A DNA stretch of 47,202 bases from CAYFUF01 sp964346245 (lineage in GTDB: Bacteria; Bacillota; Clostridia; Tissierellales; Peptoniphilaceae). Below the pieces are notes generated by a model, which saw nothing but the letters and a program-made list of their open reading frames with translations, was not told the origin of the DNA and did no database searches. The translations under genes were made by a program, and so were the position numbers. The DNA is taken from assembly GCA_964346245.1 (NCBI GenBank), contig CAYFUF010000009.1, positions 1-47,202 on the forward strand. The letters are read 5' to 3'. This document shows, piece after piece, positions 46,753 to 47,202 of the stretch (the stretch's first letter is position 1; each line of letters starts with the position of its first letter).

Positions 46753-47202
46753 ATGCGAAAATCTATATTTATATTCATAACGAATACAATTATTCTAGTG
46801 TTTTTGCTACTGATGATATCATCCAACTTAAACGGGATCCTCTATCAATCTTACCCTTCAGTGACTATTAATGAGATTGGTAGCGATATAGATTTAGCAG
46901 AGTTTGAGAACAGTCTCTCTAGTTTAGCCTATGAAACAGATAGTGTCATTGCACGGCGAGTGGTTACACCAACGAATCAGGGGACGTCATTCCTTTATAA
47001 GAAATATGGTGAGGGACAGCTTCCACCACTATTTTCCCAGCAAATGAGAAGACCGTTCAGAGTTCGGATCCTGCTAACTCATATTTGATTGTGAGTGGCA
47101 ACCTTTCTGTCAGTCAGTTGAACTTAAAGCTCCTAGAATTTGCTAATGGGACGGATAGGGATGCTCGGGTCTCTCCGCCTGGCTTGGTAATACGGCTACT
47201 AT
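46753..47202 (+). pseudogene. Frameshifted N-terminal part of a membrane protein, cut by window end
   Basis: The ATG at 46753 (GAGGGGGA upstream) starts with basic residues, then one membrane helix (IFIFITNTIILVFLLLMI) and an extracytoplasmic segment with LYKKYGEGQLPP. The frame ends at 47088, but from about 47046 the -1 frame stays open to the window end and reads as a sensible continuation (SYLIVSGNLSVSQLNLKLL). Adding one A in ATGAGAAG at 47044-47051 would join them. The layout, with an N-terminal helix and a large outer domain, is like ABC permeases of the bacteriocin-associated/FtsX type, but that is only a guess. Base composition is more A/T-rich than the rest, consistent with an accessory gene. 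Confidence 0.55.

Noticed and set aside
1..47202. Insertion sequences, prophage, tRNA or rRNA genes
   Set aside because: No transposase, integrase, phage structural gene, rRNA segment or cloverleaf with tRNA consensus arms was recognised on either strand by eye.

Overview
The window looks like chromosomal DNA of a fermentative, anaerobic Firmicute with near-balanced base composition. It carries an oxygen-sensitive class III ribonucleotide reductase (nrdDG), acetate kinase, Gram-positive peptidases (M29, PepF, M16C), an NrdR-type operator, and the Firmicutes order rpsF-ssb-rpsR-DUF2232-gdpP-rplI-dnaB followed by a DnaD-like protein and a DnaI-type helicase loader. I cannot name the genus. A run of exactly 100 Ns at 25180-25279 shows it is a draft scaffold, so the broken genes below may be assembly errors.

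Layout. 1-2523: end of pstC, a 40-codon remnant of pstA, a PhoP-like response regulator and a PhoR-like kinase that has a frameshift at its start and loses its ATPase end. 2540-5684: glycerol kinase and an NCS2 nucleobase permease. 5800-8608: nrdDG behind a good promoter overlapped by an NrdR box. 8635-11855: divergent M29 aminopeptidase and oligoendopeptidase F. 11968-15430: AI-2E-family membrane protein, a nucleotidyltransferase and ackA. 15551-20329: a metallo-hydrolase divergent from a compact three-gene operon coding for an M50-like membrane protease, a plant-type glutamate-cysteine ligase homologue and a glutathionylspermidine-synthase-like ATP-grasp enzyme. 20414-25173: a polysaccharide deacetylase with a Ser-rich stalk, a ComEB/dCMP-deaminase and a single-chain UvrD-helicase/Fe-S nuclease. 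25180-28932: scaffold gap, gene fragment, DHFR, a GntR/ABC transporter operon and a histidine phosphatase. 29092-31977: M16C peptidase. 32105-41515: two neighbouring ribosomal/replication transcription units. 41573-46464: serS and murG on the plus strand, converging on ddl-murF on the minus strand. 46753-47202: a frameshifted membrane-protein gene running off the window.

How the genes work together. nrdDG, dCMP deaminase and DHFR supply DNA precursors. ssb, dnaB, the DnaD-like protein and the loader form a replication set, and gdpP (c-di-AMP turnover) and two ribosomal proteins are tied to it through overlapping reading frames. murG, murF and ddl make peptidoglycan precursors, and the deacetylase probably edits wall polymers. 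The best candidate for an undescribed system is 16389-20329, which looks like a two-enzyme thiol or gamma-glutamyl-peptide pathway that uses neither GshF nor GshB, cotranscribed with a membrane zinc protease. The helicase-nuclease fusion and the collapsed pst-pho region are the next most interesting points.
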